From Nocardioides jiangxiensis (lineage in GTDB: Bacteria > Actinomycetota > Actinomycetes > Propionibacteriales > Nocardioidaceae), in assembly GCF_030580915.1 (NCBI RefSeq), contig NZ_JAUQTA010000001.1, forward strand, positions 1,922,001-1,986,000: 64,000 nucleotides of DNA, given 5' to 3'. This document shows positions 1 through 8,317 of the stretch, one piece after another. Numbering within the stretch: the stretch's first letter is position 1; every line of letters begins with the position of its first letter. A program made the translations under genes and the position numbers. The notes under the pieces were generated by a model, which was given only the letters and a program-made list of their open reading frames with translations, was not told the DNA's origin and searched no databases.

Positions 1-126
1 GGGCGTCTGCTGGAGCATGAACTCCGAGACCATCACCGACCACGGTGTCGTGCCGGGGCGCCGCCACGGCAGGTCGCGCTGGTGCTCGGCGTACCAGGAG
101 AGGACGCGCTCGGGGAGGTCGTTCAT
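1..126 (-). CDS. mutY: A/G-specific adenine glycosylase MutY (N-terminal fragment)
   Basis: Start of MutY, the base-excision repair glycosylase that removes adenine mispaired with 8-oxoguanine. Only the first 42 codons are present, read leftwards from the ATG at 126; the rest lies beyond the window edge. The visible residues include WYAEHQRDLPWR (11-22) and MVSEFMLQQTP (32-42), the N-terminal signature of the MutY/endonuclease III helix-hairpin-helix glycosylases. The frame is open to position 1. A TAGGCT hexamer lies 9 bp upstream of the ATG. In actinobacteria mutY often lies close to radA and disA, as here. Confidence 0.88.
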   Translation of the reverse strand, partial: MNDLPERVLSWYAEHQRDLPWRRPGTTPWSVMVSEFMLQQTP

Positions 127-135
127 GGCGCCGCG

Positions 136-141
136 AGCCTA
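136..141 (-). promoter_or_regulatory. -10-like element of mutY
   Basis: Read on the minus strand this is TAGGCT, ending 9 bp before the mutY ATG. It fits the actinobacterial TANNNT -10 consensus and would give a very short leader. No clear -35 is visible. Confidence 0.35.
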
Positions 142-223
142 CGACGCGTGCGGTGTGCGGCGTGTCGCAGCCCCACTTTCCCGGCGGTCCGCGTGCCTCA
201 TCAAAACCATTCGTCCCACTGGT

Positions 224-229
224 TACCGT
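224..229 (+). promoter_or_regulatory. -10-like element, probable leaderless start
   Basis: TACCGT lies 6 bp before the ATG at 236. Transcription from it would begin at or next to the start codon. There is no purine-rich ribosome binding site, consistent with a leaderless message. This supports choosing 236 over upstream in-frame starts. Confidence 0.4.
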
Positions 230-235
230 TTCCGC

Positions 236-994
236 ATGAGCAGCATGGCACCACGGGGTCCGCTTCCCGCCCGCGTCTACTGGGTTCGTCGCGGCATCGT
301 GCTGGGTGTCGCCCTGCTCCTGGTCCTCGTCGTCGGGCGCCTCCTCACGGGCGGCAGCGACGGCACGGACCAGGCCAGCGGCCCGCGCGACAGCGCGCAG
401 CTGGTCGGCTCGCAGACCTCGCAGACGACGGATCCGACCGCCAGCTCGAGCGCCACGACGGCGACCACCGAGACGACCGCCGGCACCAAGGGACTCCCGC
501 TCGCGGAGCCCACCGGGCCGTGTGACCCGGACAAGGTGACGGTCACCCCCGTCGGCGGCAAGCGCGCCAACGACGGTCACGTCGCCATGATCCTCGCCGT
601 CGGCACGTCGGAGGAGGCGTGCACCTTCACCTTCTCGCCAGAGTCGGTCGTGGTGAAGATCGAGTCCGGCTCCGACAGCATCTGGTCGAGCCAGCAGTGT
701 TCGGTCCTCCCGACGCAGGACCTGGTCGTCCGCGCCGCGAAGCCCGCGGCCGCGACGTTCACCTGGAACGGTCACCGGTCCGACGCGACGTGCTCGCGCA
801 GCACGGCCTGGGCGCTGCCGGGGACCTACCACGCGATCGCGGCGACCCTCGGCGGCGAGCCGACCGACACGGCGTTCGAGCTGACCCGCCCGCCGACCGT
901 CGTGGTCACGAAGACGGCGAAGCCCAAGGTCACGGCGACGGCGACGAGCACGGCCACCTCGTCGACGTCGACCAAGGCAGGCCGTCAGCCCTGA
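236..994 (+). CDS. membrane-anchored Thr/Ser-rich protein of unknown function
   Basis: 252-residue protein. The N-terminus has basic residues followed by a hydrophobic segment at about residues 20-37 (IVLGVALLLVLVVGRLL), so it is probably a signal anchor with the rest outside the membrane. A low-complexity Ser/Thr-rich linker (about 50-85) leads into a compact domain with four cysteines, which could form disulfides. The C-terminus is again Thr/Ser-rich. Position between mutY and the radA-disA region matches the conserved membrane protein next to disA in mycobacteria (Rv3587c); the relationship is inferred from location and layout. The start at 236 places the hydrophobic segment properly and follows a -10-like element. 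Function unknown. Confidence 0.75.
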   Translation: MSSMAPRGPLPARVYWVRRGIVLGVALLLVLVVGRLLTGGSDGTDQASGPRDSAQLVGSQTSQTTDPTASSSATTATTETTAGTKGLPLAEPTGPCDPDKVTVTPVGGKRANDGHVAMILAVGTSEEACTFTFSPESVVVKIESGSDSIWSSQQCSVLPTQDLVVRAAKPAAATFTWNGHRSDATCSRSTAWALPGTYHAIAATLGGEPTDTAFELTRPPTVVVTKTAKPKVTATATSTATSSTSTKAGRQP

Positions 995-1008
995 CGGCCT
1001 GCACCAGC

Positions 1009-1052
1009 ACGCAGAAGCGCCCCACCGGGAGCGAGGTGGGGCGCTTCTGCGT
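1009..1052. terminator. bidirectional terminator between convergent genes
   Basis: Perfect 18-bp inverted repeat (arms 1009-1026 and 1035-1052, arm ACGCAGAAGCGCCCCACC) with an 8-base loop. It sits between the 252-residue protein gene ending at 994 and the convergent ugd gene ending at 1064, so it probably terminates both. There is no long T-run, as is usual for GC-rich actinobacterial terminators. Confidence 0.8.
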
Positions 1053-1063
1053 CCGGCTGCGGA

Positions 1064-2374
1064 TCAGGGGCGACCGAGCGAGCGGATCGTCCAGCCCGCG
1101 TCGCGGTACGCCGCCTGGTCCAGGCAGTTGCGGCCGTCGATGATCGTGCGCTCGGCGACGAGGTCGCCCAGCTCCGCGGCGGACAGGGCCCGGTACTCCT
1201 TCCACTCCGTCAGGTGGAGCACGAGCTGCGCACCGCGGGCGGCCTCTTCGACCGACTCGGTGTAGCTGAGCTGCGGGTGCTTCGCGCTGGCCGGACCGGT
1301 CGCCTTCGGGTCGTGCACGACGACGTCCGCGCCCTTGGCGTGCAGGGCGACCGCGACGTCGAGCGCCGGGCTGTCACGGATGTCGTCGGAGTCCGGCTTG
1401 AACGCGGCACCGAGGACCGCGATCCGCTTGCCCTCGAGGTCGCCGAGCTCGGCCTTGGCGAGCTTCACGACGCGCTTGCGGCGGCGGAGGTTGATCCGGT
1501 CGATCTCGCGGAGGAAGCGCAGCGCGTCCTTCACGCCGAGCTCGTCCGCACGGTCCATGAACGCCCGGATGTCCTTGGGCAGGCAGCCGCCGCCGAAGCC
1601 GACACCGGCGTTGAGGAACCGGCGGCCGATCCGCGCGTCGTGGCCGATCGCGTCGGCGAGCGTGACCACGTCGGCTCCGGTCGCCTCGCAGAGCTCGGCC
1701 ATCGCGTTGATGAAGGAGATCTTGGTGGCCAGGAAGGAGTTGGCCGCGACCTTCACGAGCTCGGCGGTCGGGAAGTCGGTCACGATGACCGGCGTGCCGC
1801 CCGCGATCGGCGTCGCGTAGATCTCGCGGAGCGTGGCCTCGGCCTCGGCGTTGCGCACGCCGAGGACCAGGCGGTCCGGCGTGAGGGTGTCCTCGACGGC
1901 GAACCCCTCGCGGAGGAACTCCGGGTTCCAGGCCAGGTCGACGTCGGTGCCCGCCGGGGCCTTGTCCTGAAGGATGCCGAGGAGGCGCTCCGCGGTGCCG
2001 ACCGGCACGGTGGACTTGCCGATGACCAGGGTCGGACGCGTCAGGTGCTCGGCGAGCGACTCGATCGCGCCGTCCACGTAGGTCAGGTCGGCGCCGTTGC
2101 CGTCCTTGCGCTGCGGGGTGCCGACGCAGAGGAAGTGGGCGTCGCCGAACTCGGCAGCCTCCTTCATCGACGAGGTGAAGCGGAGCTTGCCGCTCTCGAC
2201 CTGCTTGACGAGGAGGGTGTCGAGGCCCGGCTCGTAGAACGGGAGATCGCCCTTCGCGAGAGCGTCGAGCTTGCGCTCGTCGATCTCGACGCCGAGGACG
2301 TCGAAGCCGAGCTCTGCGAGACAGGCAGCGTGCGTGGCGCCGAGGTAGCCACACCCGATGACGGTGATCTTCAT
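1064..2374 (-). CDS. ugd: UDP-glucose 6-dehydrogenase
   Basis: 436-residue cytosolic enzyme that oxidises UDP-glucose to UDP-glucuronate with two NAD+, feeding cell-surface polysaccharide synthesis. Residues 1-12 hold the Rossmann motif (GCGYLG). The central region has the conserved WNPEFLREGFA (149-159) and the catalytic cysteine in GFGGGCLPKD (Cys264). A C-terminal UDP-binding Rossmann domain follows (AVLGAAFKPDSDDIRDSP). Length is typical of bacterial UGDs. The ATG at 2374 begins exactly at the Rossmann strand; a TAGTCT hexamer lies 7 bp upstream, suggesting leaderless expression. The divergent neighbour is a family 2 glycosyltransferase, so both may serve surface glycan synthesis. Confidence 0.95.
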   Translation of the reverse strand: MKITVIGCGYLGATHAACLAELGFDVLGVEIDERKLDALAKGDLPFYEPGLDTLLVKQVESGKLRFTSSMKEAAEFGDAHFLCVGTPQRKDGNGADLTYVDGAIESLAEHLTRPTLVIGKSTVPVGTAERLLGILQDKAPAGTDVDLAWNPEFLREGFAVEDTLTPDRLVLGVRNAEAEATLREIYATPIAGGTPVIVTDFPTAELVKVAANSFLATKISFINAMAELCEATGADVVTLADAIGHDARIGRRFLNAGVGFGGGCLPKDIRAFMDRADELGVKDALRFLREIDRINLRRRKRVVKLAKAELGDLEGKRIAVLGAAFKPDSDDIRDSPALDVAVALHAKGADVVVHDPKATGPASAKHPQLSYTESVEEAARGAQLVLHLTEWKEYRALSAAELGDLVAERTIIDGRNCLDQAAYRDAGWTIRSLGRP

Positions 2375-2381
2375 GGCTGTC

Positions 2382-2387
2382 AGACTA
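2382..2387 (-). promoter_or_regulatory. -10-like element of ugd
   Basis: On the minus strand TAGTCT, 7 bp before the ugd ATG with no ribosome binding site between. Probable leaderless promoter. Confidence 0.4.
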
Positions 2388-2518
2388 GGGGACGGGCAGC
2401 GGTCCTCCCGCACCGAGAGCGGCGCGGGTCGTGCAGCGTTCACGGAACCGTCACGCCAGGCTGCCCCTCGGGTAGCCTCCGCTCCATCAACGAACCCCTG
2501 CTGGGAGGCCTGAGTCAC

Positions 2519-3706
2519 ATGCCGCGTTTCTGGTCGCGACGTCGCGCGGAGCAGCCGGATCCGCTGGCGGGTCCCCTCCCGGATCCCTACCTCAGCGTGG
2601 TCGTGCCCGTCCACAACGTGGCGGAGTACCTCGCCAGCAGCCTGGACAGCATCCTGCGCCAGCCCCTGCGGGAGATCGAGGTCATCGTCGTCGATGACGC
2701 CTCGACCGACGGCTCCACCGAGATCGCGGAGAAGTACGCCGCCGACCACGACCGGATCCGGCTCGTGAAGCTGCCCGAGAAGAGCGGCGTGAGCATCGCG
2801 CGCAACGTGGCGATGCCGCTGTGCACCGCGCCGTTCATCACGTTCGTCGACTCGGACGACGACCTCCCGCCGGACGCCTGGAGCACCATGCTCCGCACGC
2901 TGCTGCGCACGGGGTCCGACTTCGTCGTCGGCTCCGCCGAGCGGGTCAGCAGCGAGCGTCGCTACGTGACCCCGCTGATGAAGCGGAACCACGAGGTCGA
3001 GCGCCTGGCCATCACGATCGAGGACGCTCCGCTGATGCTGGCCGACGTCTTCGTGTGGAACAAGATCTTCACGCGCGAGTTCTGGGAGCGGGCGGCGATC
3101 CACTTCCCCGAGCGCACGCGCTACCAGGACCAGCCGGCGCTCACGCAGGCGTTCCTCGCCGCGAGGAGCTTCGACGTGATCACCGAGATCGTCTACGAGT
3201 GGCGCTTCCGGGAGGACCTCACCTCGGCCACGCAGCGCCGCGTCGAGATCAGCAACATGCGCGAGCGCCGCGGCACCAAGCTGCTCACCCTCGACATGGT
3301 CCGCGAGCACGGCTCGGCGCCGATCATGGACGTCCTGCTCCGCGAGATCCTCCCCATCGACATGTGGGAGCACTTCCGTGCCGCGGTGGTCGCCGGCGAC
3401 GAGTACCGCGAGGTGCTCCGTGACATGCAGCAGCGCATCTGGAACGACGGGACCGTGCGGTTCGAGCACACGACGGTGCCGCCGTCCCAGCGCGTGATGG
3501 GTGTGCTCGTCGACCAGGGCCGCTGGGACGACCTGGCCACTCTCATCGCGCACATCGACAGCCTGGGCGGCCCCGCCCCGCGCGCCGTCGTCGACGGGCG
3601 CGAGGAGGTCGTGCTCCCGTTCCGCGACGACCCGGCGATGCCGGCAGACGCATATGCGGTGCAGCCGGTGCGTGGCCCCCAGGCCGGCACCCACTCCGGT
3701 CGCTGA
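2519..3706 (+). CDS. family 2 (GT-A) glycosyltransferase
   Basis: 395-residue glycosyltransferase, expected to move a sugar from a nucleotide-sugar donor to an unidentified surface-glycan acceptor. The GT-A fold is clear: LSVVVPVHNVAEYL (25-38), VIVVDDASTDGS (55-66) and the metal-binding DXD-type VDSDDD (110-115). The C-terminal 200 residues are specific to the protein and do not identify the substrate. No transmembrane segment is visible. The ATG at 2519 is preceded by GGGAGG at a 10-bp spacing and starts just before the first strand; the upstream open frame is antisense to ugd and not coding. Divergent from ugd, whose product UDP-glucuronate is a plausible but unproven donor. Confidence 0.88.
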   Translation: MPRFWSRRRAEQPDPLAGPLPDPYLSVVVPVHNVAEYLASSLDSILRQPLREIEVIVVDDASTDGSTEIAEKYAADHDRIRLVKLPEKSGVSIARNVAMPLCTAPFITFVDSDDDLPPDAWSTMLRTLLRTGSDFVVGSAERVSSERRYVTPLMKRNHEVERLAITIEDAPLMLADVFVWNKIFTREFWERAAIHFPERTRYQDQPALTQAFLAARSFDVITEIVYEWRFREDLTSATQRRVEISNMRERRGTKLLTLDMVREHGSAPIMDVLLREILPIDMWEHFRAAVVAGDEYREVLRDMQQRIWNDGTVRFEHTTVPPSQRVMGVLVDQGRWDDLATLIAHIDSLGGPAPRAVVDGREEVVLPFRDDPAMPADAYAVQPVRGPQAGTHSGR

Positions 3707-3781
3707 CCGAGCCCCGGTCCGGCAGGCTCGCCGGGCGACGCTCGGGCATCGCGAAAGCGGCGCTCAGGTGGGGCTCGGTCA
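3704..3781. terminator. long-range inverted repeat between convergent genes
   Basis: A perfect 12-bp inverted repeat (TGACCGAGCCCC at 3704-3715 and its complement at 3770-3781) brackets the gap between the convergent glycosyltransferase and disA genes. Each arm begins with the TGA stop codon of one gene. The intervening 54 bases are GC-rich with weaker internal pairing. It could act as a bidirectional terminator; the loop is long, so confidence is moderate. Confidence 0.5.
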
Positions 3782-4873
3782 GACGTAGCGCTCGAGGATG
3801 CTCGACTCGGCGAGCCGGGAGAGTCCCTCGCGCACGCTGCGGGCGCGGAGCTCACCGACGCCCTCGACGGCCTGGAGGTCGTCGATGCCGGCACCGAGCA
3901 GCTTCTGCAGCGTGCCGAAGTGGTCGATGAGCCGGTCCACGACGGCCGCGGGCAGGCGCGGCACCTTGGCCAGGAGCCGGAAGCCACGTGGCGTCACGGC
4001 GCCGTCGAGGTGCTCGGCGGAGCCGAGGCCGAGGGCCTTGGCGACCGCGGCGGGGTCGACGAGCTCGCTGGCGTCGAGGTGCTCGAGCCGGAGCAGCAGC
4101 TCCTCCGGGGTCTTCGCCTTGCGGCCACCCGGCAGGTAGTCACGGATGACGAGCTCGCGCTCGGCATCGACGCCGGTGATCAGCTCCTCCAGCTGCAGGG
4201 TGAGCAGGCGGCCGTCGGTGCCGAGCTCGAGGACGTAGTCCTCGATCTCGCGGGCGATGCGGGTGACCATCTCCAGGCGCTGAGCGACGACGGCCACGTC
4301 ACGGACGGTGACGAGGTCCTCGATCTCGAGGGCGGACAGGGTCGAGGAGACCTCGTCGAGGCGCATCTTGTAGCGCTCGAGCGTGGCCAGGGCCTGGTTG
4401 GCCCGGGTCAGGATGCGGCCGGAGTCCTCGAGGACGTGGCGGGTCTCACCGACGTACGCCGCGATGATCTGCATCGACTGTGACACCGAGATGACCGGGA
4501 AGCCGGTCTGCCGGGCGACGCGGTCGGCCGTGCGGTGGCGGGTGCCGGTCTCCTCGGACGGGATCGTGTGGTCGGGCATGAGGTGGACCGCGGCCTTGTG
4601 GATCCGGGTCAACTCCGCGTCGACGATGATCGCGCCGTCCATCTTCGCGAGCTCGCGCAGGCCGGTCGCGGTGAAGGGGACGTCGAGCTGGAAGCCGCCG
4701 GTCGCGATGTTCTCCACCGTCTTGTCGTAACCGAGGACGACGAGGGCGCCCGTGCGACCGCGGAGGATGCGCTCGAGCGCATCGCGCAGGGGAGTGCCCG
4801 GGGCGATCGACGCGAGTGTCGCCCTCAGGCGTTCGGTCTCTTCGGAACGCTCGATCGCGGCCACTGCTGCCAT
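3779..4873 (-). CDS. disA: DNA integrity scanning protein, diadenylate cyclase DisA
   Basis: 364-residue protein that makes cyclic di-AMP from two ATP and is inhibited when it meets branched DNA. The N-terminal DAC domain has both catalytic motifs, DGA (79-81) and RHRTA (112-116). A helical spine follows, then a helix-hairpin-helix DNA-binding C-terminus (about 285-355: LAKVPRLPAAVVDRLIDHFG and VEGVGELRARSV). Length is close to the family norm of about 355. The ATG at 4873 is chosen because the extra upstream residues would overlap radA's end. It lies 46 bp downstream of radA on the same strand, the usual radA-disA operon. A TAGGAT hexamer at 4902-4907 (minus strand) might give it an extra promoter. 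Confidence 0.95.
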   Translation of the reverse strand: MAAVAAIERSEETERLRATLASIAPGTPLRDALERILRGRTGALVVLGYDKTVENIATGGFQLDVPFTATGLRELAKMDGAIIVDAELTRIHKAAVHLMPDHTIPSEETGTRHRTADRVARQTGFPVISVSQSMQIIAAYVGETRHVLEDSGRILTRANQALATLERYKMRLDEVSSTLSALEIEDLVTVRDVAVVAQRLEMVTRIAREIEDYVLELGTDGRLLTLQLEELITGVDAERELVIRDYLPGGRKAKTPEELLLRLEHLDASELVDPAAVAKALGLGSAEHLDGAVTPRGFRLLAKVPRLPAAVVDRLIDHFGTLQKLLGAGIDDLQAVEGVGELRARSVREGLSRLAESSILERYV

Positions 4874-4919
4874 CCCGTCTGGTGTGTCGACAACTGCCCG
4901 AATCCTAGGGCAAGCGCGG

Positions 4920-6359
4920 TCAGCCGACCTCGTCATTTGTCGGCTGGGCGGCTGCGTGGACGGCGCGGCCCTGCAGGTCGAGGAGGCGCATCACCGCGGC
5001 GATGTCGGGCACGTCCATCACCTTCATGCCGTCGACCATCCGGACCCGTCCGGGAGTCGGGTTGCCGTTGCTGCGGTCGACCGGCACGAGTGCGTACTTG
5101 AAGCCGAGACGGGCGGCCTCCGCCAGCCGCTGCGGGAGGTCGCGGACCTTGCGGAGCTCGCCGGCCAGACCGAGCTCTCCGATCGCGATGGTGGCGGTCG
5201 GCGCGGGCCGGGAGTAGTGGGCCGACGCGATGCTGATGGCGATCGCCAGGTCGGTCGAGGGGTCGGTCAGCTTGGCGCCGCCGACGGTCGAGCAGAAGAC
5301 GTCGTGGTTGTGCAGCCGGAGGCCACCGTGCTGGGCGAGGACGGCGAGCACCATCGCGACACGGGAGGAGTCCAGGCCCGACGTCGTGCGTCGTGGCTTG
5401 TCGCCCGGCGCCACCGTCACCAGGGACTGGACCTCGGCGAGGAGCGGCCGTCGGCCCTCCATGGTGACGGCGACGCAGGTGCCCGGCACCTGCTGGGAGT
5501 GGTTCTCCACGAAGAGGCCGGTCGGGTCGGAGACGGCGGTGATGCCGTCGGAGCCGAGGTCGAAGCAGCCCACCTCGTCGACGGGTCCGAAGCGGTTCTT
5601 CATGGCGCGGAGCATGCGGAACCGGCTGTTGCGGTCGCCCTCGAAGTGGAGGACGACGTCGACGACGTGCTCGAGCACGCGAGGGCCGGCGATCGTGCCG
5701 TCCTTGGTCACGTGGCCCACGACCACCGTGGTGATGTTGCGCGTCTTCGCCACGCGGACCAGGGCGGCGGCGACCTCCTTGACCTGGGAGACACCGCCGG
5801 GGACGCCGTCGAGGTCGGCCACGTTGACGGTCTGGACCGAGTCGACGACCAGCAGCTCGGGCTTGACCGCCTCGATGTGGCCGAGCACGGCGGCGAGGTC
5901 GGTCTCGGCGGCGAGGTAGAGCTCGTCGACCACCGCGCCGGTGCGGTCGGCGCGCATGCGCACCTGCGCCGCCGACTCCTCGCCGGAGACGTAGAGCGTG
6001 CGGCGACCCGAGCGGGCAGTCTGGGCGGCGACCTCCAGCAGCAGGGTCGACTTGCCGACGCCGGGCTCGCCAGCGAGCAGGATCGCGGCGCCGGGCACGA
6101 GGCCACCACCGAGCACCCGGTCGAGCTCGGGGACGCCGCTCGCCCGGGCGGTCGTCTGCTCGACGGGGACCTGGCCGATCGGCACGGCGGGCGCGGTCAC
6201 GGGCCCGGCGGCCGTGCGCGCGCCGGAGGGCGCCGCGGCCGACTCCGAGACCGAGCCCCACGCCTGGCACTCGCCACAGCGACCGACCCACTTCGCCGTG
6301 GTCCAGCCACACTCGGCGCAGGTGTAGGCGGGGCGCGGGGCCTTCGGCGACTTCGACAT
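4920..6359 (-). CDS. radA: DNA repair protein RadA
   Basis: 479-residue RecA-like ATPase that promotes branch migration in recombination repair. The N-terminus has a four-cysteine zinc finger (Cys14, 17, 28, 31), then Walker A GEPGVGKST (96-104), the RadA-specific KNRFG motif in MKNRFGPVDEVG, and a C-terminal Lon-protease-like domain. Length matches the family (about 455-480). The ATG at 6359 starts immediately before the zinc finger. It is the first gene of the radA-disA operon. The TAGGGT hexamer 7 bp upstream suggests a leaderless message, and a dyad overlaps it. Confidence 0.96.
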   Translation of the reverse strand: MSKSPKAPRPAYTCAECGWTTAKWVGRCGECQAWGSVSESAAAPSGARTAAGPVTAPAVPIGQVPVEQTTARASGVPELDRVLGGGLVPGAAILLAGEPGVGKSTLLLEVAAQTARSGRRTLYVSGEESAAQVRMRADRTGAVVDELYLAAETDLAAVLGHIEAVKPELLVVDSVQTVNVADLDGVPGGVSQVKEVAAALVRVAKTRNITTVVVGHVTKDGTIAGPRVLEHVVDVVLHFEGDRNSRFRMLRAMKNRFGPVDEVGCFDLGSDGITAVSDPTGLFVENHSQQVPGTCVAVTMEGRRPLLAEVQSLVTVAPGDKPRRTTSGLDSSRVAMVLAVLAQHGGLRLHNHDVFCSTVGGAKLTDPSTDLAIAISIASAHYSRPAPTATIAIGELGLAGELRKVRDLPQRLAEAARLGFKYALVPVDRSNGNPTPGRVRMVDGMKVMDVPDIAAVMRLLDLQGRAVHAAAQPTNDEVG

Positions 6360-6379
6360 GTTCGAAACCCTATTCGAAC
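6360..6379 (-). promoter_or_regulatory. radA promoter region with 7-bp dyad
   Basis: GTTCGAA (6360-6366) and TTCGAAC (6373-6379) form a perfect inverted repeat separated by six bases. On the minus strand those six bases are TAGGGT, a -10-like element ending 7 bp before the radA ATG. TGTCGG lies further upstream (6380-6390 region). The spacing resembles the RecA-independent (PafBC-type) DNA-damage promoter of mycobacteria, but the match is partial. Either a damage-responsive promoter or an unknown operator. Confidence 0.4.
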
Positions 6380-6441
6380 GGTCCGACACAAGGGCGACGA
6401 CACCCTTGGCCCGCTCGCTCCACCGGAGCAGGATGGAGCGC

Positions 6442-7614
6442 ATGGACGAACCGCGCAGCATCGTCATCGTCGGAGGTGGCCTGGCCGCCGCCCACGCCGT
6501 GGAGTCCCTCCGCGACATGGACTACGCCGGTCGCCTGACCGTCGTCGCCCGTGAGCCGCACCTCCCCTACGAGCGGCCACCCCTGTCCAAGGGCTACCTG
6601 GCCGGCAACGACGAGCGCGAGGCGGCGTTCCCGCACGACGCCGGGTGGTACCGCGACAACGACGTGACGGTCCGTGTCGGCACCGCGGCCACCGACCTGG
6701 ACCTCGGTGGCCGGGTGGTCGTGCTCGACAGCGGTGAGAGCCTGGGGTACGACCGGCTCCTGATCGCGACCGGTGCCTCGCCGCGGACCCTCCAGCTGCC
6801 CGGCATCGGCCATGCCCTCACGCTGCGCACCATCGACGACAGCGAACGCCTGCGGGCGGCGTTCGCGAAGGGCGGGCGGCTGGTCGTCATCGGCGCCGGC
6901 TGGATCGGCCTCGAGGTCGCGGCGACGGCCCGGCAGGCCGGCATGGAGGTGACCGTCCTCGAGGCAGGCGAGCGGCCGCTCGGGGCGGTCTTCGGCCCGG
7001 TCCTCGCCGACCACCTCACCGCCATCCACCAGAGGAACGGCGTGGTCATCCACACCGGCGTCACGATCGAGGCGGTCACCGAGCACGGCGTCGTGACCTC
7101 CGACGACACGTTCGAGGCGGATCTCGTGCTCCTCGGCGTGGGTGCGACGCCGACCTCGGGCCTCGCCGAGAGCGCCGGCCTCGCCGTCGACGACGGCATC
7201 CTGACCGACGAGCACCTGCGGACCTCCGACCCCTACGTCCACGCCGCCGGCGATGTCGCGAACGCACGCAACACCGTCCTCGGCCGGCACCTCCGCGTCG
7301 AGCACTGGGACAACGCGATCCGCCAGGGCAGGCTCGCCGGCCGCACGATGCTCGGCGTCGACGACACCTATGACTGGCTGCCGTACTTCTTCACCGACCA
7401 GTTCGACTTCTCCATGGAGTACGTCGGGCGCAGTGCTCCCGACGACGAGGTCGTGCTCCGCGGTGACGTCGACGCGGGTGAGTTCGTGGCGTGGTGGCTC
7501 CGGGACGGCGTGGTCACGGCGGGCATGAACGTCAACGTCTGGGACGTCAACGACCGGATCCGGGAGCTCGTCGGCCAGCGTGTGGACCCGGCCGACCTGC
7601 CCGACCTTCAGTAG
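6442..7614 (+). CDS. FAD-dependent NAD(P)H:ferredoxin/rubredoxin reductase-type oxidoreductase
   Basis: 390-residue flavoprotein of the rhodocoxin/putidaredoxin reductase type, which passes electrons from NAD(P)H through FAD to a small iron-sulfur carrier. The FAD dinucleotide-binding motif is at residues 6-17 (IVIVGGGLAAAH); ERPPLSKGYL (about 41-50) is characteristic of this family; the NAD(P) Rossmann motif VVIGAGWIGLEVA is near 148; the second FAD contact is YVHAAGDVA. The reductase C-terminal domain is complete. No ferredoxin or P450 gene is next to it, so its partner is unknown. ATG 6442 or the in-frame ATG at 6433 are both possible; a purine-rich GGATGGAG favours 6442. It ends 7 bases inside the convergent methyltransferase gene. 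Confidence 0.88.
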   Translation: MDEPRSIVIVGGGLAAAHAVESLRDMDYAGRLTVVAREPHLPYERPPLSKGYLAGNDEREAAFPHDAGWYRDNDVTVRVGTAATDLDLGGRVVVLDSGESLGYDRLLIATGASPRTLQLPGIGHALTLRTIDDSERLRAAFAKGGRLVVIGAGWIGLEVAATARQAGMEVTVLEAGERPLGAVFGPVLADHLTAIHQRNGVVIHTGVTIEAVTEHGVVTSDDTFEADLVLLGVGATPTSGLAESAGLAVDDGILTDEHLRTSDPYVHAAGDVANARNTVLGRHLRVEHWDNAIRQGRLAGRTMLGVDDTYDWLPYFFTDQFDFSMEYVGRSAPDDEVVLRGDVDAGEFVAWWLRDGVVTAGMNVNVWDVNDRIRELVGQRVDPADLPDLQ

Positions 7615-8315
7615 CCGCGGTGCCAGAGGTTGACTGCGTAGTCGACCTCGAGCCCGCGCTCGGGCCCCCACGAGCGGAGGATCTCGTCGGCCACCTGCCC
7701 GCTGAACTCGATCCGGACCACGGCCTCGAGGTCCTCGCGTGAGCCGAACGACCAGCTGATGTCGAGCGGCGTACGTGTCCAGCCGCGGCCGGACCAGAAC
7801 CGCTCGACCTCGGCGGGGTCGACCTTCGGGTACCCCCGGCGGAACCACCGGCCGAAGGTCGACCGGGTCGCGTCGTTGTCGATGACGAACGCCGTGCCGC
7901 CGCGCCGCATCACCCGGTCGAGCTCGGCCAGGCCCGCCTCACAGCCCGGGCCGAAGAAGTAGGCCCACCGGGCGTGCATGACGTCGACCGAGGCATCGGG
8001 AAGCGGGATCGCCTGCGCGGTGCCGCTCAGCAGCGACACGTTCGGCAGCCCCCGGGTACGCCGTGCTGCGATCGCCAGCAGGTCGGCGTGCGGCTCGACG
8101 CCGATCACGCGCTCCGCGGCGGCCGCCCACCGGGGAAGGTGGAACCCCGTGCCGCAGCCCAGGTCGAGCAGCGTCCGACCGGCCCACGGCGCGACTGACT
8201 CCATCGCGCGCTCGATCACGCCGGCGGGGTCGACGGCGTCGTTCTCGACCTCGTAGGTCGCCGTGTGGTGCCAGATGTTCGGGGACGGGATCGCCCCCGG
8301 AGCCGTGCGCTCCAC
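7608..8315 (-). CDS. class I SAM-dependent methyltransferase
   Basis: 235-residue Rossmann methyltransferase; substrate unknown. The SAM-binding motif I LLDLGCGTGFHLPRW is clear, followed by an acidic strand end (VIGVEPHADL), LPDASVDVMHARW and VMRRGGTAFVIDNDA, all typical of UbiE/Methyltransf_11 domains. The GTG at 8315 lies two bases downstream of the stop of the VOC gene, indicating co-transcription. Its 3' end overlaps the convergent flavoprotein gene by 7 bases. No signal peptide or membrane segment is visible. Confidence 0.85.
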   Translation of the reverse strand: MERTAPGAIPSPNIWHHTATYEVENDAVDPAGVIERAMESVAPWAGRTLLDLGCGTGFHLPRWAAAAERVIGVEPHADLLAIAARRTRGLPNVSLLSGTAQAIPLPDASVDVMHARWAYFFGPGCEAGLAELDRVMRRGGTAFVIDNDATRSTFGRWFRRGYPKVDPAEVERFWSGRGWTRTPLDISWSFGSREDLEAVVRIEFSGQVADEILRSWGPERGLEVDYAVNLWHRGY

Positions 8316-8317
8316 GC

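Noticed and set aside
1064..3694. An 876-codon minus-strand open frame spanning ugd and the region opposite the glycosyltransferase gene
   Set aside because: Only the part from 2374 down codes for UDP-glucose dehydrogenase. The rest is antisense to a clear GT-A domain and reads as Arg/His/Val-rich low-complexity protein, a known artefact of GC-rich genes.
6360..6390. A LexA (SOS) box at the radA start
   Set aside because: The actinobacterial SOS box is CGAAC-N4-GTTCG. The dyad here has the half-sites in the reverse order (GTTCGAA then TTCGAAC), so it does not fit.
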